This document shows positions 43,821 to 53,001 of a stretch of DNA of 64,000 bases, piece after piece (the first letter of the stretch is position 1; each line of letters opens with the position of its first letter). A model generated the notes under the pieces. The model was not told the DNA's origin. It saw nothing but the letters and a program-made list of their open reading frames with translations, and did no database searches. The position numbers and the translations under genes are program-made. Source of the DNA: Sulfobacillus thermosulfidooxidans (GTDB lineage Bacteria > Bacillota > Sulfobacillia > Sulfobacillales > Sulfobacillaceae); contig NZ_LGRO01000002.1 of assembly GCF_001280565.1 (NCBI RefSeq), forward strand, positions 372,001-436,000, given 5' to 3'.

Positions 43821-44456
43821 TTACCGATGACCCCATGATGCTGTAATCATGCCCTGTTGGCGATTCCACCGGACGCCTTTAATGTGCTTACGGGGAAAAG
43901 CTTTCATGCCCTTTTCGTCAACTTCCACCGTAAACCGGCCCGGTTCGAACCGCACCACGATGGTGCCTTTGGCCAATGGGATGACACAACGTAACACGGT
44001 CCGTAATTTCCATAGCATCATGTAAGTACCTGCAATATGTTCTGGATTTTCCCAGAGAATCATGTTACCGAGAGATTCCGCATAGGCGTCTAAGGCAATC
44101 ATTTGATACGTCCATCTCAAAGGCAAGCCCCGAAATATCCCGGGATGAACGCTCGCTAATGCATGATCCATGAGATATTTGTCAGCCCGTTCATTTTGGC
44201 CCAATTGCAACCATCCGCTGATCACTTGCAAATGGTTAGCATAACGATGCCGGTATCGCCGGATAATTTCGACGGCTTGAGCTTGGCTAGCGAGACGCAC
44301 CCAAATACTGAGATATAAAGCAAAAAAGATGAGAAAAATAATACGCCAGAAGTGGGTACTCAAATACACGCCCACTCCCAGCGCAATAAGAATAATGAAC
44401 CGCATGGCTAGGCCATACACACCAATAAACCCCTTCGAACCGCCCTTAACCCTCAT
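43821..44456 (-). CDS. spo0B: Spo0B-like phosphotransferase with N-terminal membrane spans
   Basis: A 211-aa protein placed exactly where Bacillus has spo0B, between rpmA and obg. The segment [30 protein letters not shown] resembles the Spo0B H-box (His-Asx-Leu-Gln-x-Ile-x-Gly-x-Leu), whose His passes phosphate from Spo0F to Spo0A. Unlike Bacillus Spo0B it starts with two hydrophobic spans ([16 protein letters not shown] and [15 protein letters not shown]). The ATG at 44456 overlaps the rpmA stop by 11 nt. Function by homology is likely but the sequence is divergent. Confidence 0.7.
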   Translation of the reverse strand: MRVKGGSKGFIGVYGLAMRFIILIALGVGVYLSTHFWRIIFLIFFALYLSIWVRLASQAQAVEIIRRYRHRYANHLQVISGWLQLGQNERADKYLMDHALASVHPGIFRGLPLRWTYQMIALDAYAESLGNMILWENPEHIAGTYMMLWKLRTVLRCVIPLAKGTIVVRFEPGRFTVEVDEKGMKAFPRKHIKGVRWNRQQGMITASWGHR

Positions 44457-44724
44457 TGACGGGCAAGATGCGCACTTCGCGCCGATCATGCCCTTTCCGG
44501 ACAAAAGCTACCGTTCCGTCAACTTTGGCATAGAGCGTGAAGTCACGGCCCATTCCCACGTTCGTTCCGGGATGGAACTTTGAACCCCGTTGACGAACAA
44601 TAATACTTCCGGCAGTGACTAACTGCCCTTGATGACGCTTGACGCCCAACATCTTGGGCTTGGAGTCACGGCCGTTGCGGGAGCTACCGCCTCCCTTTTT
44701 ATGAGCAAAGAGTTGTAAACGCAT
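44446..44724 (-). CDS. rpmA: Large ribosomal subunit protein bL27 with cleavable N-terminus
   Basis: A 92-aa protein next to the peptidyl-transferase centre. The core [20 protein letters not shown] is diagnostic. It has the Firmicute N-terminal extension (MRLQLFA), which must be removed by the protease Prp; the cut is expected after LFA. The prp gene lies immediately upstream, 1 nt away. Confidence 0.96.
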   Translation of the reverse strand: MRLQLFAHKKGGGSSRNGRDSKPKMLGVKRHQGQLVTAGSIIVRQRGSKFHPGTNVGMGRDFTLYAKVDGTVAFVRKGHDRREVRILPVNEG

Positions 44725-44725
44725 G

Positions 44726-45073
44726 CTAATCCCTCCCTCGTGATCTGTGGCGATTTATCGTGTGCTCATGATATTGCACAAATTTGGGTTCGGTATTGGC
44801 CAAATCTTGCAATCCTAAACAAAAGGTATCAATTATCGCTTGGGCAGCCTCTGATGGGTCTTCATGAAATACCATGCTGAGATCGCCTTCATCTAAATGG
44901 TAATCCATCGTGATGGGGGCAATCCGTGTTAACCCCAACACCAAAGTTTCAGATAAAGCGGATACCGCAGCACAGACAATATCATGACCATAAGGTCCTT
45001 GGCCAGCATGACCGGTAATCGTAATTTCCTGCACCACTCCACGCGTGTCCCGGCCAATTTTAACCTTAATCAC
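44726..45073 (-). CDS. prp: Ribosomal-processing cysteine protease Prp
   Basis: A 115-aa protease (YsxB family) that trims the N-terminus of bL27. The catalytic His is in [12 protein letters not shown] and the catalytic Cys in [10 protein letters not shown], the two hallmark segments. It lies between rplU and its substrate gene rpmA, the standard order. Confidence 0.93.
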   Translation of the reverse strand: MIKVKIGRDTRGVVQEITITGHAGQGPYGHDIVCAAVSALSETLVLGLTRIAPITMDYHLDEGDLSMVFHEDPSEAAQAIIDTFCLGLQDLANTEPKFVQYHEHTINRHRSRGRD

Positions 45074-45078
45074 AGAAT

Positions 45079-45399
45079 TTAGACCGTGGCATTAATGCGG
45101 TCAATGCGCACCCGGGTTAAGTACTGGCGATGACCTTGGCGACGTCGGTAGTTACTCTTGGGCTTATATTTGAATACCAAGATTTTTTCACCACGTTCTT
45201 GTCGGACGATGGTGCCCACCACATTGGCGCCTTGGACATATGGCGTGCCCACAATGGGCTGTCCATTATCATCGACAACCAATAGCAAACGATCAAACGT
45301 ATATTCATTGCCTTCATCGAGGGGCAACTTTTCTATCAAAAGTTCTTGTCCAGGGGTCACCCGATATTGCTTTCCCCCTGTCTCAATTACCGCGTACAC
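45079..45399 (-). CDS. rplU: Large ribosomal subunit protein bL21
   Basis: A 106-aa 23S-rRNA-binding protein. The N-terminus YAVIETGGKQYRVTPGQ and the C-terminal YKPKSNYRRRQGHRQYLTRVRID are typical. The GTG at 45399 was chosen because a GGGGG sequence lies about 7 nt upstream and the product then begins at the family N-terminus. It is the first gene of the rplU-prp-rpmA-spo0B-obg run, with a promoter at 45446-45474. Confidence 0.95.
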   Translation of the reverse strand: MYAVIETGGKQYRVTPGQELLIEKLPLDEGNEYTFDRLLLVVDDNGQPIVGTPYVQGANVVGTIVRQERGEKILVFKYKPKSNYRRRQGHRQYLTRVRIDRINATV

Positions 45400-45445
45400 A
45401 CTAAATCCCCCTATTCCATCCATCACCGTGGCATTAATCCAATGC

Positions 45446-45474
45446 ATGTTACCATAAATCTTGAAGATCGTCAA
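45446..45474 (-). promoter_or_regulatory. Sigma-A promoter of the rplU operon
   Basis: On the minus strand TTGACG (45474-45469) and TAACAT (45451-45446) are separated by exactly 17 bp. The -35 box overlaps the last codons of the rng gene. About 45 nt of leader precede the rplU start. Confidence 0.7.
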
Positions 45475-47387
45475 ACCTCAGAACAAGGCGGTGGCAACAT
45501 ATTCGAATAGGTTTCGACCCCGTCAAGAGACACCGGGGCCAAATCGATAAGGGAATCTTCATGGTCGTCAACGATGCGCGCTGTCGCAAATGTCCTCAAC
45601 GCGCGTACAATTTCTACGTGGACCACTTCCCCCACTTTGTCCCCCGCTGACTCAATGTCCACCACATAACCTTCGAGACGCGCAATTCCATCTTTCGCGT
45701 TACTGGCATGACGTTCTTGAACTAACACGTCCAATCGTTGTCCCTCGTGAACCGGAAGCGCCAGCCGTTCAACTTCTTCCCGAGTTCCCACTTTGATAAT
45801 TTTTATCTCTTCCATCTCACAGTCTTGGGCTCCACGCACAAAGACAGCTCGTCCTGTGTTCCGTTCGAGTTCTTTAAGATTGGTCCCGCCAGGACCAATC
45901 AAATGGCTCGCAATAGCGGGATTAGCTTCCGCTAAGATGGCCTCTGCACCCGATTCTTTGAGGCGCTCGACAATGCGCTGACGAAGACGACGGGCAATCA
46001 CCTCTTCAGATAAGACATGTCCCCGTCCATCACACTGTGGACAAACGCGTGTTAATTGATTGAGAAGAGATTCCCGCACTTTTTTCCGGGTCATCTCCAG
46101 TAATCCCAGCCGAGTCAGCCCTAACACGGTCACGCGAGTGCGATCATGTCGTAACGCGCGTTGAAATGTCTTTAAGACTTCGGCTTGGTCTTCTTCGTTT
46201 TCCATATCGATAAAATCAATAATAACGATGCCACTAATATCTCGTAGCCGCAGCTGCCGTGCAATTTCAATTGCAGCCTCCTTATTGGTGGCTAAGACGG
46301 TGTCGGAAAGATCCGTAGATCCCACATTTTTTCCCGTATTTACATCAATAACCGTTAACGCCTCGGTTTCATCAATAACCAAGTACCCTCCGCATTTTAA
46401 CCAAACCCGGCGTTTGACGGCACGATCGAGTTCTGCTTCCACTCCGCGTAATTCAAAGAGTGGGACTGTGCCATTATCGAGTTCAATTCGGTGTTTCAAA
46501 GCAGGAGAAATGGTTTCCGCAATTTCCCGGGCCCGGTAAAATGCCTGCTCATCATCAATCACAAAACGATCGACCGATTCGTCCAGATGATCGCGAATCG
46601 TCCGGGCAATTAGGCTCGCTTCGCGGTGCAATAACGCTGGAGCCCTCATGACCCGCGCTTTATGCTTAATGCGTGTCCACATGCGCCTTAAATAGGCTAA
46701 ATCGCGAATCAGGGCCTTTTGTGAGGCTCCTTCAGCTACAGTGCGGACGATAAGTCCCATTCCTTTGGGACGAATCTTTTCGGCAATACTTCTAAGCCGC
46801 TCACGTTCACGTTCGGAGTCAATCCGTCGGGAGACCCCGATCGTTTCCGAATATGGTGTCAACACCAAATAACGCCCGGGCAGACTGATGTTAGTCGTCA
46901 CACGGGCCCCTTTGTTGCCGATCGCTTCTTTAACAATCTGCACAACAATTTCTTGGCCCACTTTCAAGACATCTTGAATGGGCCGGGATTTCTTATGATC
47001 CCGTTCTTCGGCGTGAGCGTCATCCACGTAAAGAAAACCATTCTTCTCTAACCCCAGATTGACGAAAGCTGCTCGCATCCCGGGTAAAACATTTTCGACT
47101 TTACCTTTGTAAATATTGCCTGCTGATTGTTCTTCATCGTCACGTTCAATATAAAATTCAACCAACTGTCCGGCTTCTAAAATGGCCAAGCGACTTTCGT
47201 GAGGCTCATAATTTACCAACAGTTCCTTGAAAACTTTTGGTTCCGGCGCCAGAGGAGCGCTATCATCTTGATTTAACGATGCGGCGGCCCCTGGGGATTC
47301 GACGCCAGCGTCCCTATTAGCCGCTCCCATAGAGTCCATTGACTCTGCAGGAAGAATCCCCCAACGGCGACGTTTGCGCCGTGTCAT
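45471..47387 (-). CDS. rng: Ribonuclease E/G family endoribonuclease
   Basis: A 638-aa RNase that cuts single-stranded AU-rich RNA in rRNA maturation and mRNA decay. After a short variable N-terminus come the S1 domain (GNIYKGKVENVLPGMRAAFVNLG), the 5'-sensor/RNase-H-like region and the DNase-I-like catalytic part. The catalytic metal ligands are in VIDVNTGKNVGS and IVIIDFIDMENE, and the zinc link is CPQCDGRGHV. The ATG at 47387 follows AAAGGGG. An RraA-family gene elsewhere in the window (7370-7858) is probably unrelated to it. Confidence 0.93.
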   Translation of the reverse strand: MTRRKRRRWGILPAESMDSMGAANRDAGVESPGAAASLNQDDSAPLAPEPKVFKELLVNYEPHESRLAILEAGQLVEFYIERDDEEQSAGNIYKGKVENVLPGMRAAFVNLGLEKNGFLYVDDAHAEERDHKKSRPIQDVLKVGQEIVVQIVKEAIGNKGARVTTNISLPGRYLVLTPYSETIGVSRRIDSERERERLRSIAEKIRPKGMGLIVRTVAEGASQKALIRDLAYLRRMWTRIKHKARVMRAPALLHREASLIARTIRDHLDESVDRFVIDDEQAFYRAREIAETISPALKHRIELDNGTVPLFELRGVEAELDRAVKRRVWLKCGGYLVIDETEALTVIDVNTGKNVGSTDLSDTVLATNKEAAIEIARQLRLRDISGIVIIDFIDMENEEDQAEVLKTFQRALRHDRTRVTVLGLTRLGLLEMTRKKVRESLLNQLTRVCPQCDGRGHVLSEEVIARRLRQRIVERLKESGAEAILAEANPAIASHLIGPGGTNLKELERNTGRAVFVRGAQDCEMEEIKIIKVGTREEVERLALPVHEGQRLDVLVQERHASNAKDGIARLEGYVVDIESAGDKVGEVVHVEIVRALRTFATARIVDDHEDSLIDLAPVSLDGVETYSNMLPPPCSEV

Positions 47388-47497
47388 GAATGGACCCCTT
47401 TCCACAACAGTGACAAAAAAATGAAAATCTTAGGCATTAGCTTATAGGGCTGCTTCACCAATGCCTTATTTCTATCATACCATGACCTGGTAATGGG

Positions 47498-48364
47498 TCA
47501 ACGATGCGTCAACAATTCGCGAAGACTTATGCCCGGCCCATAATCATGAAGCCCTTGCAATAAGTCCTCTTCATATAGAATGCCCATTTTTTTCATCTCT
47601 GGGGATAAAATCACCACGCGGTGATATTTCATGGGCCGCATCACTTTTAACACATCTTTAAGCGGGGTGTCACAGTGCACTGCGAAATCATCTAACGTCC
47701 AAATCGGTTTTTTCTGAAACCAGCCTGCCCTCAAATGCAAATCCCGTACAATAAGATATTGAGCCGTGTCATCCGAATGAAGAGCCCCCCAATGAAGAAA
47801 CAAGGCAAATAGCCCTAAGCTTAACAGAGGCCGGGGAGTTAAAAAAGAGAAGACCGTGATCACAAACAAAATACGAGCCAGCCAGACACCGCCTTGAATC
47901 ACGCGTTGTTGAGCGGCTTCATACCCAATTTTTCGCGCCCAAAACAAACGGGCCAAATGCCCCCCGTCCAAAGGGGCGACAGGCAGAAGATTCAGAAGAC
48001 CAATAGCCAGATTAAAATGAATAAATTCGTGGATCCACCGTGGCTCAATGGGCAGCCATGGGGCAGCGAGCCACGCAACCGAGGCCAAGATAAAGTTTTG
48101 TAACGGGCCTACCACCGCAATCATCGCTTCAACATAGGGTTCTTGGTGATTCATCCCGGCAATCCGGGCAATCCCTCCAAATGGCCAAATTTCTATGCGT
48201 TCCACTGTGGTCCCGTAACTTTCAGCAATGACAGCATGGGTAAGTTCATGGAGTGTCACCACAAAAAAGGCCAAAGCCATGCGAAGACCTTGACCCACAA
48301 ATACATAAACAAGAAGAAGAACAACAAACCACGGATTAACCGAGATTTTACGCCACAAACCCAT
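47498..48364 (-). CDS. spoIVFB: Intramembrane metalloprotease SpoIVFB
   Basis: A 288-aa site-2-type (M50) protease that releases sigma-K from pro-sigma-K during sporulation. Zinc ligands are in VVTLHELTHAVIAE (HExxH) and NLLPVAPLDGGHLARL (third ligand Asp). Several membrane spans surround them, and a C-terminal CBS-like part follows (LKDVLKVMRPMKYHRVVIL). AAGGAGG precedes the ATG at 48364. The partner spoIVFA gene lies 19 nt upstream. Confidence 0.9.
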   Translation of the reverse strand: MGLWRKISVNPWFVVLLLVYVFVGQGLRMALAFFVVTLHELTHAVIAESYGTTVERIEIWPFGGIARIAGMNHQEPYVEAMIAVVGPLQNFILASVAWLAAPWLPIEPRWIHEFIHFNLAIGLLNLLPVAPLDGGHLARLFWARKIGYEAAQQRVIQGGVWLARILFVITVFSFLTPRPLLSLGLFALFLHWGALHSDDTAQYLIVRDLHLRAGWFQKKPIWTLDDFAVHCDTPLKDVLKVMRPMKYHRVVILSPEMKKMGILYEEDLLQGLHDYGPGISLRELLTHR

Positions 48365-48383
48365 GGCAGCATCCTCCTTGGGT

Positions 48384-48953
48384 CTAGTGGCGTAACCAAT
48401 CGCTGCCAAAATATTCTGGTCCCAAAGGATTAACCGGTAATTGATCGCGCGTCACAGCAATCTGGATGCTATGATTCATCTGCCCAAGATTTTGGCGTGG
48501 CAACACAACTTGTCCTGGATGAACTAACACCGTCCGAAGTCCTAAAAATTCTATGTGCACAGTCCCCATGGCTAAGGTAAGGTCATGACCATTCACTGAC
48601 AACACCTTTGCTGAAGAAGGAGCCAGCACTGATGCGGCCCCTGTCGTGTATACCGTAATCCGTGGAACAAAGCGCATGGTGCCGTGGTCGTTATGCCAGC
48701 CAAAAGCTACACCCAATGTGGCAAACTGGCTAAGAGGAGCACTTAACTGATTAGTTGCTGGGAGTTTCAAGTGAGCATGGGACCATGATCCATTTGAGCT
48801 GATCACCTCGTGAATCCATATGCGAACATCGCCGGACAACGTCGGTGGGAAGATCTGGGTCAGATAAATAACACTGATCAATCCCAGAGCCAGCCACCAC
48901 TTCCAATATTTCGCTTTGTGAGCGCGGGATTTGATAACCGGTGTCCCTTGCAT
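48384..48953 (-). CDS. spoIVFA: SpoIVFA-like M23-domain protein
   Basis: A 189-aa protein with one N-terminal membrane span (YWKWWLALGLISVIYLTQIF) and a degenerate M23/LytM-type domain (SAKVLSVNGHDLTLAMG, LVHPGQVVLPRQNLGQ). In Bacillus SpoIVFA holds SpoIVFB inactive until signalled by SpoIVB. Identification leans on position directly ahead of spoIVFB and on this architecture. AAGGAGG lies upstream of the ATG. Confidence 0.78.
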   Translation of the reverse strand: MQGTPVIKSRAHKAKYWKWWLALGLISVIYLTQIFPPTLSGDVRIWIHEVISSNGSWSHAHLKLPATNQLSAPLSQFATLGVAFGWHNDHGTMRFVPRITVYTTGAASVLAPSSAKVLSVNGHDLTLAMGTVHIEFLGLRTVLVHPGQVVLPRQNLGQMNHSIQIAVTRDQLPVNPLGPEYFGSDWLRH

Positions 48954-49111
48954 GCTTCGTCCTCCTTGTCCTATCCGTCACCACATCATATGCGTTCCAC
49001 GGCTGTTCATGCGTAAGCTGGTGTTGGGTTAGGGACTTAGGGCGCTCAACACCGGTCATTGATTCGCACGAAACCAAGATGGTATGATGCAAACAAGAAG
49101 GGAAGATCTGT

Positions 49112-49372
49112 ATGGCACCATGGCTAGCGTTAACAATCGCACTGGTTTTTGTCTTTGTCGGAACATATTTACAAAAGCGGGCATTTAGGGTATGGCAAAT
49201 GCCGCGCTATCTCGCCAAAAGTTGGGTTCGTTACTCATTAATGCTGGTAACTATCATCGTCCTCGGGTTTCCCTCCATAACCGGCTATGGTTGGTTAGCA
49301 CCCATTTATGGTACCGTGATCGGGTTTTTGGGGGGCCGCCAAGCAGACTGGGAAGAAGCCTGTAAAGATTAG
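49112..49372 (+). CDS. Small membrane protein, 86 aa, unknown
   Basis: Two or three hydrophobic spans (LALTIALVFVFVGTYL, YSLMLVTIIVLGFP, YGTVIGFLGG) with an acidic tail, QADWEEACKD. GAAGGGAAGA precedes the ATG. It is a lone plus-strand gene among minus-strand ones, divergent from spoIVFA. No family recognised. Confidence 0.55.
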   Translation: MAPWLALTIALVFVFVGTYLQKRAFRVWQMPRYLAKSWVRYSLMLVTIIVLGFPSITGYGWLAPIYGTVIGFLGGRQADWEEACKD

Positions 49373-49389
49373 TCGTCACCCGGGTCGTT

Positions 49390-49551
49390 CTAAAACTCCA
49401 TTGACTTCGAGGATTTTTTCGTGGCACGGCGTGTAGACCGTGCCTTCTTCTTTTCGAGATGGGTTAAGCGTTGTTCAATGCGGGCTAAAACCGCAAAAAT
49501 GGCTAAGAAGAGCGCTCCATCCACTGCTAAAAGCACAATAATCCATGTCAT
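49390..49551 (-). CDS. 53-aa single-span protein with basic tail
   Basis: It starts MTWIIVLLAVDGALFLAIFA, one membrane helix, and continues into a short charged helix and a Lys/Arg-rich end (KKKARSTRRATKK). A GAAGGGGAT sequence precedes the ATG. It lies 41 nt after the PAP2 gene on the same strand. Function is unknown. The composition is credible for a real small membrane protein. Confidence 0.5.
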   Translation of the reverse strand: MTWIIVLLAVDGALFLAIFAVLARIEQRLTHLEKKKARSTRRATKKSSKSMEF

Positions 49552-49592
49552 CCACTATCCCCTTCTTTCATCCCCATGAGCCCTTCATGGGA

Positions 49593-50213
49593 TTAGCCAA
49601 GTCGCTTATACCGACGAGACGATTGGGGTCCAAAGCGAAATAAGCGAAATAGCCACATCACGAGACCTTCCAAATGGCGATGCCATGCCAGCACAATAAA
49701 TCCAGCAATCATCCCTATCACATCGCCAGCTAAAACATCTGTCGGCCAGTGAACACCAACAAAGACCCGGGCTATACTAATGGCTGCCGCCAATAATGTC
49801 GCCAACCAACCATCCCGCCGTCCCGCATAAAATAGAGCGATAGCAAAAGCAAAACTGCCCGTCGCATGATCACTAGGAAATGATGTATCGGGAGCATGGG
49901 AAATCAATAAGTGTACCATTTTCGGTTCAAAGACAAAGGGACGCGGGCGATAAGGCAAAACATGCGATAACGTCATTGACACCGCCAAACTTAAAAAACC
50001 TGCCACGGTAGCATAGACTACAGCCCGCCGTGCACGATTTTGGCGCAAGGGAGGCCAAAACCATAACAGTAAGAAAATCACAGCCCAAATTTCTACCGCA
50101 TCTTTGGCCAGCACGATCGCAAAATCGTTGAGTAATGGGCTAATAGTCGCCCACGAGTTAATCACATGAAACCAATGCCGATCAAACATCGGAATAGGAA
50201 AGTTAGTCGCCAA
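49593..50213 (-). CDS. PAP2-family phosphatase, BcrC-like undecaprenyl-diphosphatase
   Basis: A 206-aa membrane phosphatase that would recycle the lipid carrier for cell-wall synthesis. The PAP2 signature is complete: KDAVEIW near the first span (weak), HVLPYRPRPFVF, SFPSDHATGSFAFAIAL and GVHWPTDVLAGDVIG. The start is uncertain. TTG at 50213 has AAAGGTGG upstream; ATG at 50189 is the alternative. It directly follows rodA, consistent with envelope work. Confidence 0.8.
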   Translation of the reverse strand: MATNFPIPMFDRHWFHVINSWATISPLLNDFAIVLAKDAVEIWAVIFLLLWFWPPLRQNRARRAVVYATVAGFLSLAVSMTLSHVLPYRPRPFVFEPKMVHLLISHAPDTSFPSDHATGSFAFAIALFYAGRRDGWLATLLAAAISIARVFVGVHWPTDVLAGDVIGMIAGFIVLAWHRHLEGLVMWLFRLFRFGPQSSRRYKRLG

Positions 50214-50235
50214 GCCGTTGCCACCTTTAATGAAT

Positions 50236-51411
50236 TTAAGTGTTCTTGCTATATACAACCTGCGTGACCGGAGCACTACGGTTATAGGATAAATCATGCC
50301 GGCGCATGTAAACATTTAGTAAAATGCCAATACCAGCCGAGTCGGCAAGAAATGCCGAGCCCCCATAGCTCATAAAGGGCAAGGGCACGCCGGCCACGGG
50401 CATAATGCCCGAGACCATCCCAGCACTCTCAATCACGTGAAATGCAAACATCGAGACTACTCCGGTGGCAAGTAGCATCCCATAGCGATCTTTGGCTTGA
50501 TTCGCAATATAGATGCCACGTGCCAGCAAGAGGAGATATACCAACAAAAGCGCCATTGACCCCACAAATCCCAACTCTTCCGCTACGACAGCAAAAATAA
50601 AGTCGGTATACGACTCGGGCAAAAAGCTCAGCTGGTTAAAATGCGCTGTAAATATTCCTGTCCCGAAAAGTCCGCCGCTGCCCACCGCGATTCGCGATTG
50701 AATCACATTAAAACCGGCTCCTAAGGGATCCTTATTAGGATTCAGAAAAATGATAAGCCGGTTCAACTGATATTGATGCATGGGAATGGGGATATGAAAG
50801 CGGTAATGCAGATAAATCCACAAAATGACGGTCAAGAGACCTCCGGGAAAAATAATGACCAATTTCCACCACGAGGCTCCTGCCATAAATAACATACCCG
50901 CTGTGATCGCCACAAAGACCAGCGTTGTTCCCAAGTCCGGCTGTTTTAACACCAGCAACATGGGAAGAAGCACATGTAGTCCCGGCGAGATAAAATCTTT
51001 CCAACGCGACAGCCGCTGTTTTTGACTGAGGTGGGTCGCGAGGGTAATAACAATGGCGATTTTAGCAAATTCTGAAGGCTGAAGCTGGAAGGGTCCCACA
51101 TTAATCCAGCGCTGAGCTCCGAGTGCCGTATGTCCTTTGACAAGCACAAACGCCAACAGAAGAACCGATGTCCAATATAAATAAGGACTTATGACCCGGA
51201 ACTTTTCATACGGTACCCAAGCCACAATGGCCATGGTCAAGAGACCGAGAAATATCCACGCGATTTGGCGATGGACAAAATAGAGTTGTGATCCCGGGGA
51301 TAACAAAGGTTTGGTCGCGCTGCCAATGACAAAAAGACTTAATCCTGATATCAACAGCACAATCAGAACGGTAAGGATATCAATGTTTTTCCAGATGCTT
51401 TTCGAATGCAT
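50236..51411 (-). CDS. rodA: RodA/FtsW/SpoVE-type peptidoglycan polymerase (SEDS)
   Basis: A 391-aa membrane glycosyltransferase polymerising lipid II for elongation. About ten spans are visible. SEDS motifs are GAQRWINVGPFQLQPSEFAKIAIVI and the C-terminal PVAGVPLPFMSYGGSAFLADSAGIGILLNV. The RodA assignment over FtsW or SpoVE is based on the minCDE/mreBCD neighbourhood. The ATG is not preceded by a clear Shine-Dalgarno sequence. Confidence 0.88.
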   Translation of the reverse strand: MHSKSIWKNIDILTVLIVLLISGLSLFVIGSATKPLLSPGSQLYFVHRQIAWIFLGLLTMAIVAWVPYEKFRVISPYLYWTSVLLLAFVLVKGHTALGAQRWINVGPFQLQPSEFAKIAIVITLATHLSQKQRLSRWKDFISPGLHVLLPMLLVLKQPDLGTTLVFVAITAGMLFMAGASWWKLVIIFPGGLLTVILWIYLHYRFHIPIPMHQYQLNRLIIFLNPNKDPLGAGFNVIQSRIAVGSGGLFGTGIFTAHFNQLSFLPESYTDFIFAVVAEELGFVGSMALLLVYLLLLARGIYIANQAKDRYGMLLATGVVSMFAFHVIESAGMVSGIMPVAGVPLPFMSYGGSAFLADSAGIGILLNVYMRRHDLSYNRSAPVTQVVYSKNT

Positions 51412-51835
51412 GCTTTAACCTCGCTTAGTCCATTCACGTTGTGCGTCTCATCCCGATTTCTCTCAAGAAGATAACTCCATGATTTCTGCAATCCAAGGTC
51501 TTGCCCACACAGATTTCGGCTCGTGGACCTTCATAACAAATAAATACAAACATTGTGCGACCGGGATATTCTGAACCTCAACCGAACGTCGAACCTATCC
51601 GTGCCTGCTCAGATTGCCTTAATCATACCTTGGGTCCGAAGCGGATTCAAGCAGCCCATGGCTTTCCTTCTTCTTCCTGGTTTACAGGACGTATTAGGAA
51701 TGTCTCGCCTTTTAATTTAGAATAGCGATGGCAAAACCGCATGAGATGCCCATGAGATGGGAATAAAATATTTTTTTATTGTCACGCCCATCATGAAAAG
51801 TCAGGTAAAATGAGAAATCCACACAAAATCATAAA
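51412..51835. other. Long intergenic region upstream of rodA
   Basis: About 420 bp with no supportable gene on either strand. It lies between the minE terminator and rodA and must hold the rodA promoter. An AT-rich block is present near 51760-51785. No known riboswitch or small RNA was recognised. Confidence 0.45.
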
Positions 51836-51878
51836 GCTGCAAGCTCTCCCTCAATGGATCGGAAAGAGAGGTTGCAGC
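51836..51878 (-). terminator. Terminator after minE
   Basis: A 13-bp stem with one mismatch, GCTGCAAGCTCTC (51836-51848) and GAGAGGTTGCAGC (51866-51878). On the minus strand it is followed by TTTATGATTTTG. It closes the minCDE transcript. Confidence 0.7.
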
Positions 51879-51903
51879 AAAGTCGCCATATGAGTACAGC
51901 GTC

Positions 51904-52170
51904 TTATACGGAATGGTGCTTGACTTTGCGTATGGGAATATTGGCTACAAGAGCCATGGCATCATCATGTCTGGAAAAATCGACCCGAAATCCCTGATCA
52001 TCAATATCCATATACTCCGATATGACCTTAAGCAGATCGTTTTTCAGATTTTCGAGCGCTTGGGGTGAGAGGCTTGCACGGTCATGCACCAAAACCAGAC
52101 GAAGCCGCTCTTTTGCCACGTCCTTGCTCGCATCCTCACGCCCGAAAACCCGTGCGAACAAATCAAACAT
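51904..52170 (-). CDS. minE: Cell division topological factor MinE
   Basis: An 88-aa protein that stimulates the MinD ATPase and drives Min oscillation. After a short FDLFARVFG membrane-targeting start comes the anti-MinCD segment AKERLRLVLVHDRASLSPQALENLKNDLLKVI and the dimerisation part. GGGGAGGG precedes the ATG at 52170. MinE is absent from Bacillus subtilis but present in many other Firmicutes, so this lineage uses an oscillating Min system. Its gene is 17 nt after minD. Confidence 0.92.
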   Translation of the reverse strand: MFDLFARVFGREDASKDVAKERLRLVLVHDRASLSPQALENLKNDLLKVISEYMDIDDQGFRVDFSRHDDAMALVANIPIRKVKHHSV

Positions 52171-52187
52171 GGACCGCCCTCCCCTAC

Positions 52188-52985
52188 TCATGCCTTAAAC
52201 CCCATAAACTTCCGCAACTTACTAAATAATCCAGACCCATCATCGAGTTTCATCATTGGCACATTCTCCCCCCGAAGGCGCCGCGTAATGTTGCGATAGG
52301 CTTCCCCTGCTTTCGATTGCGGGTTCAGCACGGCCGGTTCACCGCGATTGGTAGATACCACAATGGACTCATCGTCAGGCACAACCCCTAACAATTCAAT
52401 GGCAAGAATTTCTATCATGTCATCTATGTCCATCATGTCGCCTTTTTTTACCATGCTGGCACGAATTCGATTAATAATCAAGAAGGGTTTATGTTTTTCT
52501 TGTGCCTCCAGTAAACCAATAATACGGTCAGCATCCCGGACAGATGAAACTTCCGGTGTCGCTACAACCAATGCTTTATCTGCACCGGCAACGGCATTCT
52601 TAAATCCTTGTTCGATACCAGCTGGCGAATCAATCAGCACGTAATCAAAGTCTTCTTTCATCTGCGAGACGAGTTCACGCATCTGATCCGGCGATACTGC
52701 GGTCTTGTCCCGTGTTTGAGCAGCCGGCAACAAATACAAGTTTTCAAATCGCTTGTCCTTAATTAACGCATGCTTCAGTTTGGCAAACCCTTCGACGACG
52801 TCAACCAAGTCGTACACGATTCGGTTTTCTAATCCCATCACGACGTCCAAATTGCGCAAGCCGATATCCGCGTCAATTAATGCAACTTTTTGCCCCATTT
52901 GAGCCAGACCGGCACCCAAATTCGCCGTTGTCGTGGTTTTTCCCACGCCTCCTTTCCCTGATGTAATGACGATGGCTTCCCCCAT
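52188..52985 (-). CDS. minD: Septum site-determining ATPase MinD
   Basis: A 265-aa membrane-associated ATPase of the ParA/MinD family. The deviant Walker A is VITSGKGGVGKTTTTANLG, and Walker B-like YVLIDSPAGIEQGF follows. The C-terminal amphipathic helix (GLFSKLRKFMGF) binds membrane. It recruits MinC and is released by MinE. The ATG at 52985 follows GGGGGAG. The frame remains open to 53042, but that overlaps minC and lacks the family start. Confidence 0.95.
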   Translation of the reverse strand: MGEAIVITSGKGGVGKTTTTANLGAGLAQMGQKVALIDADIGLRNLDVVMGLENRIVYDLVDVVEGFAKLKHALIKDKRFENLYLLPAAQTRDKTAVSPDQMRELVSQMKEDFDYVLIDSPAGIEQGFKNAVAGADKALVVATPEVSSVRDADRIIGLLEAQEKHKPFLIINRIRASMVKKGDMMDIDDMIEILAIELLGVVPDDESIVVSTNRGEPAVLNPQSKAGEAYRNITRRLRGENVPMMKLDDGSGLFSKLRKFMGFKA

Positions 52986-53001
52986 AACTAAAGGCTCCCC
53001 C

